Source: Opisthorchis felineus
Lineage: Eukaryota; Platyhelminthes; Trematoda; Opisthorchiida; Opisthorchiidae
Direction: 5' to 3'
NCBI GenBank assembly: GCA_004794785.1
Contig: SJOL01003782.1
Span: 18,847 to 82,846, forward strand
DNA length: 64,000 nucleotides
Shown here: positions 35,564 through 49,117 of the stretch, piece by piece
Layout: each line of letters starts with the position of its first letter
Position numbering within the stretch: the stretch's first letter is position 1
The notes under the pieces: generated by a model
The model's database searches: none
Told to the model about the DNA's origin: nothing
What the model saw: the letters and a program-made list of their open reading frames with translations, nothing else
Program-made: the position numbers and the translations under genes

Positions 35564-38500
35564 TCTTTGAGCACTTTTGTTAATTTACCAGTGCTGATGC
35601 ATTCACTGCACGTAGCTTGCAAGTTTCTTTTCTACGTTCCGGCATCGGATCATTGAGTCTAGGATTGCAACACGTTAGCTCTTATGGCTTTTCGCAAGGT
35701 ATCCCTATCCATGGTAAGGGTGATATGGGATCAAAATTGACCCTTTTAAAATTTGTCAGAAAGTTGTCCAGCTGGAGCAGTTTTTCTGTTCGATAGCTTT
35801 GCAAACTGATTTTTTAAGTGTCTCTGTAGTCACTGTTTGGGACTGCGTTCTGATGCCGTGCGTTTCCATGAGGCCCAACCGGTCTAACTGGCTCTGTGCC
35901 AAGATACTTTCAATGCCACACAATTTTAGCTCCTGAACTTCAGTACCCAGGATCCCATCTGGCGAACGAATTCACAGGGAAGGTATAATCTTCCACGGAC
36001 GTCGTCGATGAAGTCGTTTGGGGATTTTGAAGTGATCTTTGTATTTCGTCCGCACCTTGCTGTCATATACGGTGGAGCGATGCAAGGCTAATTTAGTGTT
36101 TAACTGAGGAAGCGTCCATGCAGTCTTCTAAACGTGACGCCTTCGGTATTTACCAGTTAAACTTCCTGACAGTTGTCGATCGGTAAGTGGAGAGTTGACA
36201 GTAACTCTATGTCTGGGTAACACGCCATTCCTCTATTTTCGATAGATTCAAATCACTCCCAGTAACCTGTTAACAGAAATTACGCTTTCTGAAATAATTT
36301 CTATTCAGACGCAAACGGGGTGCTGTAGGTAAGAATGTTATCGTCAGTTCTACCCCAGAATGTGCCAAACACAGTAGTCAGCGAAAAACCCATTTGCAAA
36401 CCTTTGGAATTACTTATCATTCATTTGGATTTGAAGTTTTTAGGATGAATAGACGACCAACCAGAGGAAAAGCAATAGCCATACCACCATTTGAATTCCG
36501 ACGCATCTCCAGGCATTGCGCACTAAGGTTCAACTTGAATATACTTAGGACGTCATTGTTTCATTTAATTGTCAGTGTCGACACTTGCAGGTGTAGTTTC
36601 ACAAGCTCGAACTTTAGCAATGGTCCTAAAATACAAGTATTTGACAAGTTTGTTACGTTGTTTTGTGAGGCTCAACTTCCGGAAAATAATCCACAACGCT
36701 TCTCTGTTCCTCAAACCAAAAAACATTTTTTTTAATTCAAGGAATGGGGCGTACAGCGACTTGTTGTGTTCTTAGCATTTCTCTTGTACTTGTCTCATTA
36801 AGAAAAGTAAATCAGTGGCATTCCCTCCGTTTCAGGATCCGCTCTGTTCATCTGGAACAATTTTATCCAAAATGTTGACGTTTAAGTGAATCTATGGAAT
36901 GGAAACAAGAATTTCACTGGCACTCACAAGTAGGCTGGTCACGCCCTTGTCTACTTTAAAAGGTGGCACTATTGTGGCATTCTTGTTGGGTCATTGGGAG
37001 TCCTCAATACTGAGTGAATCAAATGAAGAAATTTGTATAGTATTTCCCATCTACCAAGTCTGAGTCGTTTTTTGTAGGCAGTCTACCATTTCCTTCTGCA
37101 TTTGACATATGCTTTTTTTCAGCTCTACCAGATCAGTGATTTAGTTAATCTCTGCACGTTTCAGCATTTTGTTTGGTTAAACTCATTCGAATTTCAACGG
37201 AAAGCTGAACATCGGGCAGGAGTTTATCTTTAGGCTTGATGATTTTTTGTCAAGGTTGAACGCTTTAAAATAGTTGAAGGTATTGGATTTCGTTTCCTTT
37301 ACACAAAACATTCACCTGGAGTCGATGAAATGGCCCACAAGCAGGCAGGTTGTGCTGTCATCTAAAGTTCTTTGGTCCAAAATATAGCTGAAACTTTTCT
37401 GAAAAAACTGAAGATGTTTCGGATGTTTCGCCTTACAAATGATACTTTGATGCTATTTTGATTTTTGCCTCTCATCATACCTTTAGGTTATTTTGTATAT
37501 TTTGGATGATATTAGACCCAACCTCATAAGGTTTCGGTCGAATAGAATTCCGTTATTTTTGGATGCTGCATCGACTCCATTTCCGAATCGGACCTTACGA
37601 CACAGAATCCACCGTAAAGCCCCACAGAGGGTCGGCAGCATTTGCATTTAAATTTCTTCTTGCCTACTGCATACAACCGAGGCCTGGTAAAGGTATCACT
37701 TCATACGTCAAATAAAATATGTTCTTTAGATTAGCTGGCTGCAGAGGGTTCACTTGAATGGACGCTGATCAACAAAGGATACCCGGAGAGGTTCAAAAAT
37801 ACACAATCCAAGTTGATCAGTACCGTTTTGGCGAAATGTCTTTTATCGTACAATGGTCAAGGACAACAATGCCATCAACATCAAGCAGACTGAATACTGC
37901 CCTAAAACTCACGTTTCAGCTGCTCAATCGCCTTTACTCTGTAATCTGAGGAATGATGCTTAATGGGAGGCCTACGGGCATTCCAAACCAATCTAGCACA
38001 CAGGCTATCTGCTTGGATTCGTAGTGAAAAGCGTGAGGCGAAGAGACACATGGGTTTCTCAGCGGATATGTGACTGTTTTCCGAGAAGACTCTTGCGATC
38101 CACTAAATCGACAGAACGCAGTTCATGACGGATGAAGGGGAACAGGGGTTCATCGACTGCGTAACATAGCTCTGAAGCAGGTCGCATGTTTGACCCTTCA
38201 TGGACTTTCAACATTCTGTGGCTTTTTTTTATAGAGTTCTAATTAGAACGGAGCAAATACCGCTGTATGCTCAACAGGTGTGGATCCAGGCCACGCTAGA
38301 CCTGGCTCTATCCCACATTTCATCATGTGACCTGATGTGACGCCTACTGTCCAGTCTTTTTGACCATTTTGCTAACGCAACCATCTATTGTTTTGAGTTT
38401 GTGGCTTAAAACGTAATTTTGAATGCGGACATTCCCACGACTTTTTTCTTACTGTTTTGATGAAATGGATAAATTGAGTCCAATATTTCCAATACACTTA

Positions 38501-38840
38501 TTTTTTCAACAATCCACGCTTGAAATAAAGTGGTATTTATTTAGCGATCACATTATTTTGAGATACTTCCCATAAAAAGCACTTTATTGAGCTGTAAATA
38601 TGTGCATGAGCCATTATGCACTCACAGTATTCTCCAACAACAGCTTGAGGAACAGGCCTTTTGGCCTCTCCTGAGGATAGAGCCTCTTGTCTGGAGGAGT
38701 TTAACACTGATGACGTCGGTGACTGTTAGCCTTGTGGACTTTCCCAGGGGTCGCACCCTTTCTGAGGCTGACTTTCTTTCTTCTTTGTGATGTCCTAAAT
38801 TAGGAAGTTAGTACAGACCCAAAGGCAAGGAATATGACAG
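35564..38840. other. no recognised gene
   Basis: About 3.3 kb. Frames such as 36394-36735 (+, 113 codons) and 37758-37949 (+) carry no recognisable domain. Confidence 0.4.
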
Positions 38841-39480
38841 GATGAATGGGTTGTCTACTGTCCTCCCCAATGACACCGTCTTGGTGTCCTCCAGAACCTA
38901 GGTTTATCACAAACTGTTTTCATCCAAGACACTGATCCTATCAGGATTCCAAATGGAGTAAATAGACTATTTGAGTACGTTGATGATGAGATCCATCTTC
39001 TCCCTTTATCCACTGATTCACAGTTTCTACTCACTAGAAATTTACTGACGAAGCTTCCTCTCCTTCTGATGAGCTCATGCAGTAACTCATCCTCTCAGTG
39101 CGTAACTGTGGTGTCTCCCCAGAACAGATGTGTTTCTGTGTTCTTTCTTCAGGCGCTTAAACTGCAGTAGTCCTTCCAATAAACAAGCCCTCAGCTCCCT
39201 ACAAATATCCTTGAGGATGCGAATGTTAACATCCAAAACACTTCTCAGCTGGATGCTCCCTATGAACGAAAAAGCCGCACGGTTCAACAAAGAACAGCAC
39301 ATCACAAGCACCTGCTTCCAAATGGAGGAGGTTTTTAAATTATTCAAAATACTTACATCTTTTGATCCTAGTCATCTGGCAGGTCTCTGTATCGCAGCTG
39401 CAAGTTTCCAGGCGGATTTGCATCCGAGAAAAGTGGATGCGTTACTGGCTGGGGCTGGTGAACCGCCTCTAGTTCATTGA
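38841..39480 (+). other. cluster of open + frames, possible exons or decayed gene
   Basis: From an AG at 38839-38840 one frame runs to 39170 (109 codons) with a single stop at 38871-38873. It includes QNLGLSQTVFIQDTDPIRIP and NGVNRLFEYVDDEIHLLPLS. An overlapping frame begins at an acceptor-like ctgtgttctttcttcag (about 39136-39152) and runs to 39480. It includes NKEQHITSTCFQMEEVFKLF and FDPSHLAGLCIAAASFQADL. Both look protein-like and sit head to tail, as expected of adjacent exons or a frameshifted gene. No family is recognised; the YVDD is not backed by other RT motifs. Confidence 0.3.
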
Positions 39481-40326
39481 CCCGAAAAGCGGAATCAGCT
39501 GAGCGAGCTCACCAGGTCTGTATTACAGCTGGTTATGTGGATTCAGCCGATATAGACAAAAACGCCCTGCACAATCTGAAAAGTAAAAGTGACCGAGGTC
39601 TATCACTCAGTATGGCGTGTGATCAGTTCGATGGTTTGAATGTGATGCTTTCCTTTCCACTGAAGAGAGTGAAGTGTGGTATCACTTGGCTCCCGTAACG
39701 CATAAGTTCGGAGATTTGCTTAAGCGTGAGGGCAGCGCTTGTCTGGGTGGAACAGTCGGGTATTATCTGTGTGTTGGTTGACAGTAAGTGTACCCTTCAT
39801 CAGTTGTCTGAAATGTGTTCCTTTAAAAGAGATCTGTAGCCCTGGAACAACCGGTTGGCTGTACATGTGGGTTAACTGCAATGCTGTAAATTTTCTGCGC
39901 TCGACAAAAGTGAATGTGTCGTCTATTACTAGTAATGCATCCGTCCCTCGAGGAGGAAGTTCAGCCGTTTAGATACTGTTTGCCTGTTTGCCTGGGCTGC
40001 GTAAAACTTCGACATATAACAGCTTTTTGGTTTTAGCGCTCTATTTTTTTCCAAAAACATTGACTTATTTGCATACTTATCGGTGAGAATCTATTGAAAC
40101 ATTTGTGTATGATGACAATCAGCCGAATATAGATTGTAAAAGTGGTTTCGAGTCCCATTTATAAAGACCTTTGGGATGTCAGATCACTTATCTCTCAAAA
40201 AGAGCACTGTAGAGATCAATTTTAGCTGATACTTCCCTGGTCTTCTGGACCAAACGAGTTCACAGTTTGTTCTCCGATTTTTGTCTCAAGGAGCATTCCA
40301 CATACTCAAATCTACTGGCCAGATTG

Positions 40327-40336
40327 GGGGGGGGGA
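40327..40336. repeat. poly-G run (10 G)
   Basis: An uninterrupted G10 tract, the only one of its kind in the window; its length may be a sequencing uncertainty. Confidence 0.9.
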
Positions 40337-40399
40337 CGTTGACACGTTCAGCCGAGCAATACTCAGGACATGCTTGTACAACTTGTGAACACCATCCCT

Positions 40400-40430
40400 C
40401 AGATGCGTCGGTTTACACCGACGCAATCTG
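40400..40430. repeat. strong hairpin
   Basis: GCGTCGGT (40405-40412), loop TTAC, ACCGACGC (40417-40424). It is extended outside a single bulged A by CAGAT (40400-40404) with ATCTG (40426-40430), 13 bp in total. Confidence 0.9.
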
Positions 40431-40565
40431 ATGCACTTTTCCTCGGTCGACGTTTGAGTTTTCCTTCGGCTATACTGATGCTGGCGAAAACCACTACATG
40501 AAATTCAGCGACTAAAGCCAATTTAAATCGATATCACAACACTCATTCATAGGCATCTATTTCAG

Positions 40566-40654
40566 GAGGCTTTGTGCAGGTTGGCAAATATAAAAACGAC
40601 TCTGATGGCCGAACGTGTAAGTTGCCTTGGGGAAGCCTTCGTTACAAGGCCATG
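40566..40654 (+). CDS. candidate internal exon, product unknown
   Basis: An 89-nt stretch lies between ggcatctatttcag and the donor ATG|GTAAGT. In the phase with two leading bases it reads GFVQVGKYKNDSDGRTCKLP then WGSLRYKAM. A second frame is also open (ending VSCLGEAFVTRP), so the phase is not certain. The first reading has the look of an extracellular receptor or matrix segment, but I cannot name a family. Confidence 0.35.
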
Positions 40655-43600
40655 GTAAGTAATTCAGTGAACACAGCTGCAGCACCACATTCACTGCCAT
40701 TCGGATTTTGGTACTTTTTATGCAACGCAGTACTCTGTTACACCTGAAAATGCCCTGGTCAAGTTCATAGCCGATTGCTATGTAGCAGCGGGAGCTTAAG
40801 GATGTTTGCCAAATAATGTGAGGTAATTGATTCTACCTGTCTTGCACCACTGCTCGCGCACCAGGCCCCCAAATAAACGAATCGCAGTCAACCCAAAAAG
40901 GGTATCAGAGAATATCCAGCGTTAAACATCTAATTCTATAAAGTATAAAGCTGTTGCACAGACATAGGCTCAGGAGTGCCAGTGTGGTGAACTGTTTCGT
41001 GTGATCCCTTGTTTCGGTCTTCGCGGTCCCATGCGTGAATTGTCCCATGAATGGTTACGGTGTTGCATACACCCGCTCGTGCGTCTGACACAATGAAATA
41101 ATAAGCCAATTGGAATTTCCACAACATTCGTTTGGTCAGTCTGAGTTTTGGGAGAGGTATTAGCAATTGCTATTTTATTCGGGAACAGATAGGTTAAATT
41201 GTTGCTTACTGTGAAGAGTACTCTTCATATTACTGAGGGTAAGAATCAATTCTTTGGCCTGTGGAAAATCACTCCCAAATGGCAACCTGAGTGGAATTTC
41301 TCGAAGTTTCGATCAAAATGCAAGAACAAGGGGATCTTGAAGAGCTGTGCCTGTTGAGCGGGTGGGACTGTTGTACAGTCGGCTTAGATACCACTGAAAA
41401 ACCATTGTCTTTTTGGAACGCGATTTTCCCAACACAGTGAAGGTTTTCCTGCTTCATTATAAAACCATCGGTCTGTGGACCACCACATAACTTTCAAAGT
41501 TCTTAATTCTAATCTGTTTTCAAAAGCTCTTAGATTTTTTCTTTTTCCAATCTATTCAATGAGAACCTCCAAACCAAAATAACCTCTTTTACAAGCCTGA
41601 TATTTTTGTCAATCATCCTATCATGTAAAATGGACACATTCTGAATGGAGTGGTGCATTATTGAGGAACACTGTCGGTCTACTTATTTCAACACCATATC
41701 CATCCGCAATCCCCTGTAAAACCAATCGGTCATTTACTATCCCACACCCTTAATTTGTGTGTGAGATTTTTAGACCAGTTTGAAATTTTTAATTCCCTAG
41801 CCTGTGGTTTGATGATTATCGAATCGCTTGAAACCAAATTTATCCTTCGAAATAGGCGGAGGAACTGCGGTAGGACGCTTGAAGGGGCGACAACGCAAAC
41901 TAGCAGGCAACGGCATGTGTTTGTTGAACATGAAATAAAGAAGGGACATTTATTCCGTACATAAATAATTAAAACCCGTGATCTGTAAGAGAACAACTTG
42001 GTGGTTCATCTGCGATAGGTTGAATGAGTGTGTGCATATATATGATTCTGTCCTGGTTTACCCAATATATTTTCCCGTTGAAATAAGTTGCCGATGACAA
42101 GATTTCTTCGAACGGTGTTTGGATGAGTCAGCCTGGAATGTCATGTTTGAATCACTGGATGTTCACTTGGTATCCGATTGTCCCCGCTACCGAGTTTCGA
42201 CAGCGTTGGCAACTCATAAGCGTCAAATAGAACTTCCAGGGCGGCTCACACGAGTCGTTGATCCTGTTGTCCATACTTGATAGACGTGTCCCGATATGTT
42301 TGATATGTGGCATCGCTTTGCTTTTTGCAATCCCATACAATATAATTCTCCAGCAATTGGATATTCTTCCAAGCACCCAGCTTCCCCTTCGGCTACGAAA
42401 TGTCGGCACATACACCGGCAGCTCCTGAATCAAACGCCCTATTTTTGCTCATTACTGTCGGTTAGACTGGCTCTCCAACGTTAAGATGCACTATTCTGTC
42501 TGCTTTCCGGGGAAAAAGGCATCTGGTTTGATTTGCATCCTGCATTTAATGAAGGCCTGTTCTTGTGTGATAAAGGAACGTTTTCAGGCTACTCTTCCAG
42601 GCTCGGTGAGCAGTTCAACTGCAAATCTGTTGAAAAATCGCAGAAACGCACCAAAGCCCGGAATCAAGTCTGGGAGATTCCCCGACTTAGGACGATGGTC
42701 AGAAGCTCCTTAAAAATGTAACAGGAATTGAACAATGATGTGCATTTGTTAAAAATTGATCTTGACTACGATGGGTGGCATCCCGTCCGTCATATTTAAC
42801 ACTGGTACAAAGGGTCAAAATACAGTAGATTCAATGAAGATCATTCACGGTCGTTGGAGGCATTCTCAATTGGGGTGGGGAAAAACTCTCTTCTGCCAGC
42901 AAATAATATTTTATGCACCTCACATTTAAATAACAATACAGTGGTACACTGAAGCTGGTGCATTGCTATTGTTACCCTATTGTATAGCTCCAGCAATATG
43001 ACAGGTATTCCGTTATAAAACCAGCTTTCTCGTTCATGGGCATCCTCGCTATAGTAAACTTTGGTAAAACCTCGCTAGGAAGCTCCAGCATTGAAAAGCT
43101 AACTGGAATATCGCTTGTTTGGTTCTAGACAGTTGTGCAAGCTTAGTGTACATATTTTCACTCCGCTTTGCGTGCTCTACCTAAAGAGGAAAAAACCTGG
43201 TATCCAGGCTGTCTAGAGCCTTGTTAAGTCTACATTATTATATTAAACATTTGACAGGTGACGAAACTGATATGCATAGTTTGACATCATCGAGACGAGG
43301 GTTCCGTACAATAAGCATTCCGGGATGTTAGAATTAGGAGTGAAAAGTTTCATCTGTCCACCTGTGGACAGACCAACCGTCAAAAACACTTTGTTTGAAC
43401 CCTAAATCCTGATTCACCTGTAAATTCCAGCCCAGAATAGACCAGCTCGTAGAAGAGACCGCTCTCGGTTTATCCTTTGAGGTGGTCTGTCCAGGCAGGA
43501 CAGGTAAACATTAGTGTCGTTTTTAACAGACAGGCCCTTATAAATTTGTCAGGAAGGTCAGATTCTTAAAGATTATACCAGAATGCTCGAAACTCCACTA

Positions 43601-46250
43601 AACGCCGATCAGAGAGCCTTGGATCAAGGTCAAACAGCGCCCTCCAAAATATACCGCGGGGGCCGTCGTACTTTTGCACTCGCTTCTTTGCAATAAAGTT
43701 GTTGTGTTCCTTGTCATCNCATTTTTCATTCGGAGGAATCACACGCCTCTCCAACAAAGCGCCTCCAGCTGAGCAACACACTGCATCGACAGGTACATGT
43801 TCCCCGGTCGTAATGAGCAAAAATAAGAGGGCGGATTGTTGTTTGGCTCTGGCCCAAAGTTCATTGTTCTAACATATCTGTTTATTGATGGGAGGAGTAA
43901 GCAACCAAGTTTTTGGTTATACTAGTCGGTCCATTATTGTGCCACACGACTTGGCATCTGTTCACACGTTAAGTGTAATTGAGCGCGTCACAAATGTGTA
44001 TTGTATCAGGATTTCTCGGATATAGTGCAGTTATCACAATGTTAGCTCTTTTTCGGAGTAGTATATATAGATCTGGCGATTGATTGTGGTTTAAGTTTGA
44101 ATAGTGGCAGTAGAATTTTCGTCGATTAATTTCCTGAGAATTGCTGAGCCTGGGGTTGCAGGCTGTTTCCCACTGTCCTTAAAAGATGTTTACAACGCCG
44201 AATTTGGCCACTTTCGGTCATTTAGTGGAAAGTTCATCAGACTGGGTCTGATGCTCCATATCTTGTCCTTCGTTTTCTCTTGTTTTCGCTGCGTGATAAG
44301 ATACGATCCTTTCTCGAAGGCCACGGTTTCCTCTTCACTGGAAATTGTGAAAAACGAGTGGGTGATTTAATTTCTAGGTAGGATGCGACTAATAATTAGT
44401 GAGCAACTAGATGGTTGTCTGAATAATCTGTCAAACTTTCATAGCATGGTTTTGATAAGCCCATCCAGACTTACATATGTGTGCCCTTTAGATTTAAGAT
44501 GGCGTAAGCACTCATGATTTCATCGTCACAAAATGACAGAGGTTATCAAGGCAGCTCTCCAGGGGCGGACGCTATCATTGGGGGGTGCTGGGGTTTGGGA
44601 TAGCCCTCAGCAGTGCTCATGAAACACCGAATGTTGAGCATTTTATCATCCATCCAGAAAATCACACTACGGACCTCTATCATATGTAAACTAAAGCACC
44701 GAACTCACCACGGATAAAATCTAATAGGCCAGCTGTTGTCTTACATAGTTTGTTGGATTGATGAGACGAGACACACCTAAATGTTTCAACTAGCACACGT
44801 AGCCAGGTTCAACGAAACAGCGATGTATCACATGACTTGGTCAGTCATTCGTATAAGCAACATTACTCCTCACCAACGGTATGTACAAACTTTTGAATTT
44901 CTTCAACTGCATAATGAATCCGCCCTGGAAACATTCTGTGAGCAGAACTGCAGATTTTTCGCGTCTAGTTGACAAATTGACCAAAATGACTTTTCACGAA
45001 GATGCAACATTTGTTAAATGTGTTGCTACTCTCAATTTATCCTATGTGCGCGTTAGTGGGTTTCTTGAACTTCTGAAACATTCCTTGCAGAATGATGTGA
45101 GAGTCAACAGAATGTCAGTAATAGAAAGTTTCCCGCGTTCCATCTGTTTCATCTTTATGTAAGTCGTCTGTAAGTGGAATAGCAGAGTAGTCATAAAATC
45201 TCTGACCGGGCCAGCCATGGCTATCATTTCTTGGACACAGCGCACGAGGATATGCGTAATTCTGATAATGCACCACGTGGTTGTTTGCGATATGCTGACG
45301 ATAATTTTGAATGTGCGATATAATATGTGTATCATTTAGTTATTTTTCATCAAATGACTTAATGGTGCCACTTTTCACGAGCTAGACTGAAAGTGCCCAC
45401 CGTTGAGCTAGTTTCTTACCCTGTCTTGCAAAACTTAGGGAGAGTCGGTTCCATATAGTTGTGTACCTCAAACAAGCTTAATCTGACGGTACATCTACAG
45501 CAGTTGGTCCAACCATGTTAGCCTGCAAACAGCAGTGGTACATTCACTTGTGAACAGAACAGGCAGGATTAAACAAATTCGGAGCCGAGAAAATGACCAC
45601 ATTCGACTACTGAGAAAATTGTAAATCGGAATGAAAAAAAGCCTGAAGATTATCTTGTCTTTCGAGTAACAAGCCAGATACCGTACGGTGAACCTCGGAA
45701 CGGATCCTTTCAGTTCTGTTCGAAGTTGATGCCAGAAACGTACTCAGAAAGGAAAACTCGTGACCAGCAGGTGACTAAACCGATCATGTTTACGAGGCCC
45801 ACTGCGCAGACTGCAACACTATGCATTTTCGAGAAACAGGCCGGTAAATAACAGTATGTATCGTGGGATGCAAAAGAAGTCTATGCCCACAACATGAACA
45901 GAGCAGAGTGTTTTATTCTGGGGGAAAATAAGACTGCTGGTTTTATTGAACCCCCAGAAGATTCGTGTTTTTATCAAACTAACCTGATCCATACTGGTCT
46001 GCTAATGCGTTCGCAGTAGTTCTGTGCAAGATATATTGCCCTTCACATCTGGCACATTAACTTGAACGATTGCTAAAGTCTTTACGCATTTAATCAGGGT
46101 TTATTAACAACATCAAGCAGAGACAGTCAAAGCCGGTAGACCCATTTGTTCACCACACATGCTTATCAAGATTTCGTCAACCAGACGTCCCATGTTGGTT
46201 GGTTTTAATAATGTTTGATTAATTTTTGTAGTACGTTGTTCTTCCATTGA
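40655..46250. other. no recognised gene; scattered open frames
   Basis: Items noted: a + frame 42485-42721 (LSGEKGIWFDLHPAFNEGLF to a TAA); a minus frame 43566-43820 crossing the ambiguous base at 43719; and a minus stretch 45420-45494 (VRLSLFEVHNYMEPTLPKFC) between a ctgctgtag acceptor and a GTAAGA donor. None is recognised. Confidence 0.35.
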
Positions 46251-46254
46251 GTGC

Positions 46255-46300
46255 GACTGTGTTTCTTCTAAAGAAGATCACTCGTGGTGGTCGAAACGTT
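46255..46300 (+). repeat. hairpin followed by CGAAACGTTGAGC, PLE-terminal-like
   Basis: AAGAAGATCACTCGTGGTGGTCGAAACG contains a small stem (ATCAC with GTGGT, loop TCGTG), then CGAAACGTTGAGC. Stem-loop plus CGAAACGT is a pattern I associate with hammerhead-bearing termini of Penelope-like elements. CTGATGA itself is missing, so this is at most a relic. Confidence 0.25.
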
Positions 46301-46633
46301 GAGCAACAAAAGTCTCGCCTAACGCTGTGTTTCTTTTCCGCAAGTCACCAGAGTGTTGCACTCGACACTCAAACTGTTCGCTTTTATTTGCATTGAATCT
46401 GACACTTCAGTACGTATGTTGATCTGGTTGTAATTTCCCCGATTTTGTGCGATGCCGATTTTTACCATTTTGTGAGATTAAAAGTATGGTATCCGTGGCC
46501 TCCATGACCTTCTGAAAATCTAAATGTGATGCAGATATTAATCGCATTGACAGGTGCCACCGTAAATCAAGTTGCGAATAATCAGTGGCTACAAATGGAA
46601 TACGGCAACTAATGCAGTTGAAACTACTTTTAC

Positions 46634-46760
<127 letters not shown>

Positions 46761-48010
46761 AGTCTAACTACCTCTTTACCAACCCTTATTCTGTGTCTTT
46801 TGGCTCCTTTTGCCACCTAGGTACCTTTGTCTGTGCCTCTGGTGTACATGTTCCCCTCCCCATATCCTTGTTATTCTCAGGCATGTTACTCAGCTTGAAT
46901 TTTAACAGCAAATTGATGACAGTAAGAAGTAGCTGTTGATTCGTCTGCTTGGATGTATTTATCTTCAGGAAAGTGAATGTATTCAAGCCCCCAATTAATG
47001 CTTGCTTTAGTACATTCAGTAACTTTGTTTAAGGTGTCAATTTCTTGTGCAATATGGCTGTTCTGATCACTTTAGTATGCATCACGGTCTGGAAATCACA
47101 AATGTGCACACAAAACGGCGTATGAATATCTTGCCGAAATGGTATTTCATGTTGCAGAACCATGCTATCGATTTTCGATGTGAATGCGCGAAAGCGGTAT
47201 CACTGTGCCGGAACCAGCAAACGGTTGCTAAGATTACACCCCAAACACCTTACACCGTCTAGATTACTAAGCCATCCAGCTTAAAAAATAACGCCTTCAA
47301 ACCTTCTACTAAGCGAAAGAAATCAACCCAACGTTTTAGACGATCTCGGTAAATATCCGGTGCTCAACACAACTGACAGCGCAAACATCATATACAGTCT
47401 GAGGGGTCTCCTCACAGAATACTCTGGACTGATTATCCAATCACAGTCTCCAATCAGATAAGTACAACTTAGCGAAAGTACACACTCAGTATATCAATTT
47501 AGGTCGCCCTGATTTGCACACCTACACACCTGCATGGTTTTGGCAGATACCTTGCAGGAAGAAAAGTAGCAGGTTGATAGTGTTTCGCACGACTGACATT
47601 CTCCTGCGTCAAAATGTGCACATTTAAAAAAAATAAACAATCACACTCGCGACCTACAAACACCCTGTTAAGTCGGCTCCATAGTGTCATTTGCTGCGCC
47701 GTATTTTTCCTATTTCAGTTAATCACCAAACAAACGGGTTGCAACTGCCTTATTGGGATGACCTAGAACACCTGAGAAAGGCTGATAAGAAAAACAGTTT
47801 ATAAGAGAATCCGTATTTGAAAAGTTTTTGTGCATGGTGGAATAATGTAAAAGAAAGACTTAGGAAATTCCGTTGAAATGGATTATGAAATCTGCGAGGG
47901 GGTTTTCCATAGAAAAAATGGAAAACTTGTTCACGCCAGGATTTTCAGATTCACTGTAGGAAAGCCATCAACTAAAATAAGCTGTATTATAGTATTTCTT
48001 CAATTGACAG
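46761..48010. other. no recognised gene
   Basis: Short frames only; nothing with a domain or good splice pair. Confidence 0.45.
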
Positions 48011-48109
48011 TTGCGCAAGAAGGTAGAAAACTTCTGTGAACACATATTCTCTTATTTAGAAACTGCCACAAACGGGAAGCTGGTCGTAACAGACACAGTG
48101 ATTGTACAG
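48011..48109 (+). CDS. candidate internal exon with strong splice sites, product unknown
   Basis: 99 nt, 33 codons, phase 0 at both ends. The acceptor is tttcttcaattgacag and the donor is a full consensus CAG|GTAAGT. The reading is LRKKVENFCEHIFSYLETAT then NGKLVVTDTVIVQ, helix-like then strand-like. It has the best splice flanks of any unassigned stretch in the window. I cannot name the protein. It is on the same strand as the broken gene copy starting at 49.1 kb and could belong to it or to another gene. Confidence 0.45.
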
Positions 48110-49114
48110 GTAAGTTGGGTCAGCTCCAACATCGCTGGACTTGACTTTCATACAGCCACTCCTGCAGGGTTTACCCATAAAACGGCCATATCCATGTGAT
48201 AGAAAATTATCGATTTCAAACGTTACTTCTTCAGAAATGGGTGGAAAATTCACATGTGTAGATTAGTTACAGCCAACCACACGGTAGGCGCTATTCTGTT
48301 CTAGAGCACCGAAACTGTAATTAATCGTCAACAGCTTTTGATGTTGTCCATCCGCCCTGTTGGCAGTCGTTCTATGCATGTGGACAACTTTCCTAACACG
48401 TCTGTTCACTCAGCACTCCCATTGTGTTTAAGTTTTTGAGGAGGAATTGAGCATTTCTCAGTTTACGATGAAGTCAGCCCCCCTTGTATAGATTTTGCCT
48501 CCAGCAACGGTTACGATGAGTTCGAATAATAGCCTTCAAACTGGAGGATGACCGTGATTTGTTTCCATTCGACCGTACATCCTCCTCAAGTGGTGGGCGT
48601 TTTAGGCTAGCCTAAGCAAAAGATTGTCGTAGTGGTGTCCTCATACTGTAGGCCTACATAAGCTGTTGTCACATCTTGCCCGACGCATACTGACTGATGC
48701 AAGCACAAGTGCACGGCGGGACATATGTGAAAGCGAATAGCACCCCACGCCCAATAGTTATTGTATACCAAAATCTGCAGGTGAGTTGGAGCACTTGCGC
48801 CTCACATTAGACGTGCTTATCATTTGGCAGTGGCATGCACCATTACCTAGGCAATTGTAGCACATCCATCATGGAATAACTTCTCTGGCGATTTGGAACT
48901 TACGGTCTATCGGGAAATCCCGGCTAAATAGCACCCAGAGGCGAACCGTCTGAGATGCAAGAAAACAAGTTGGTGAAGTAACCTCAGGGATGGGAAGACC
49001 AGAGGTATTTTAAGACACACGATGTCCTAACTCCGGTGTGTTCCTAAATTTGGGTCCCCCTGCGGCATAGGATATTAAACACATCAGGCTTTATGTTGTT
49101 GTTCTAAACCTTTC
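48110..49114. other. probable intron or spacer
   Basis: One weak possibility: 48697-48780 (+), ATG then QVHGGTYVKANSTPRPIVIV, ending at CAG|GTGAGT. Otherwise nothing recognised. Confidence 0.3.
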
Positions 49115-49117
49115 CAG

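Noticed and set aside
37270..37363. EGIGFRFLY...HSPGVDEMAHKQAG reading, as RTCA C-terminus or LINE RNase H
   Set aside because: Too short and lacking the flanking residues of either family.
38974..38988. YVDD reading, like the reverse-transcriptase active site
   Set aside because: None of the neighbouring RT blocks is present in any frame.
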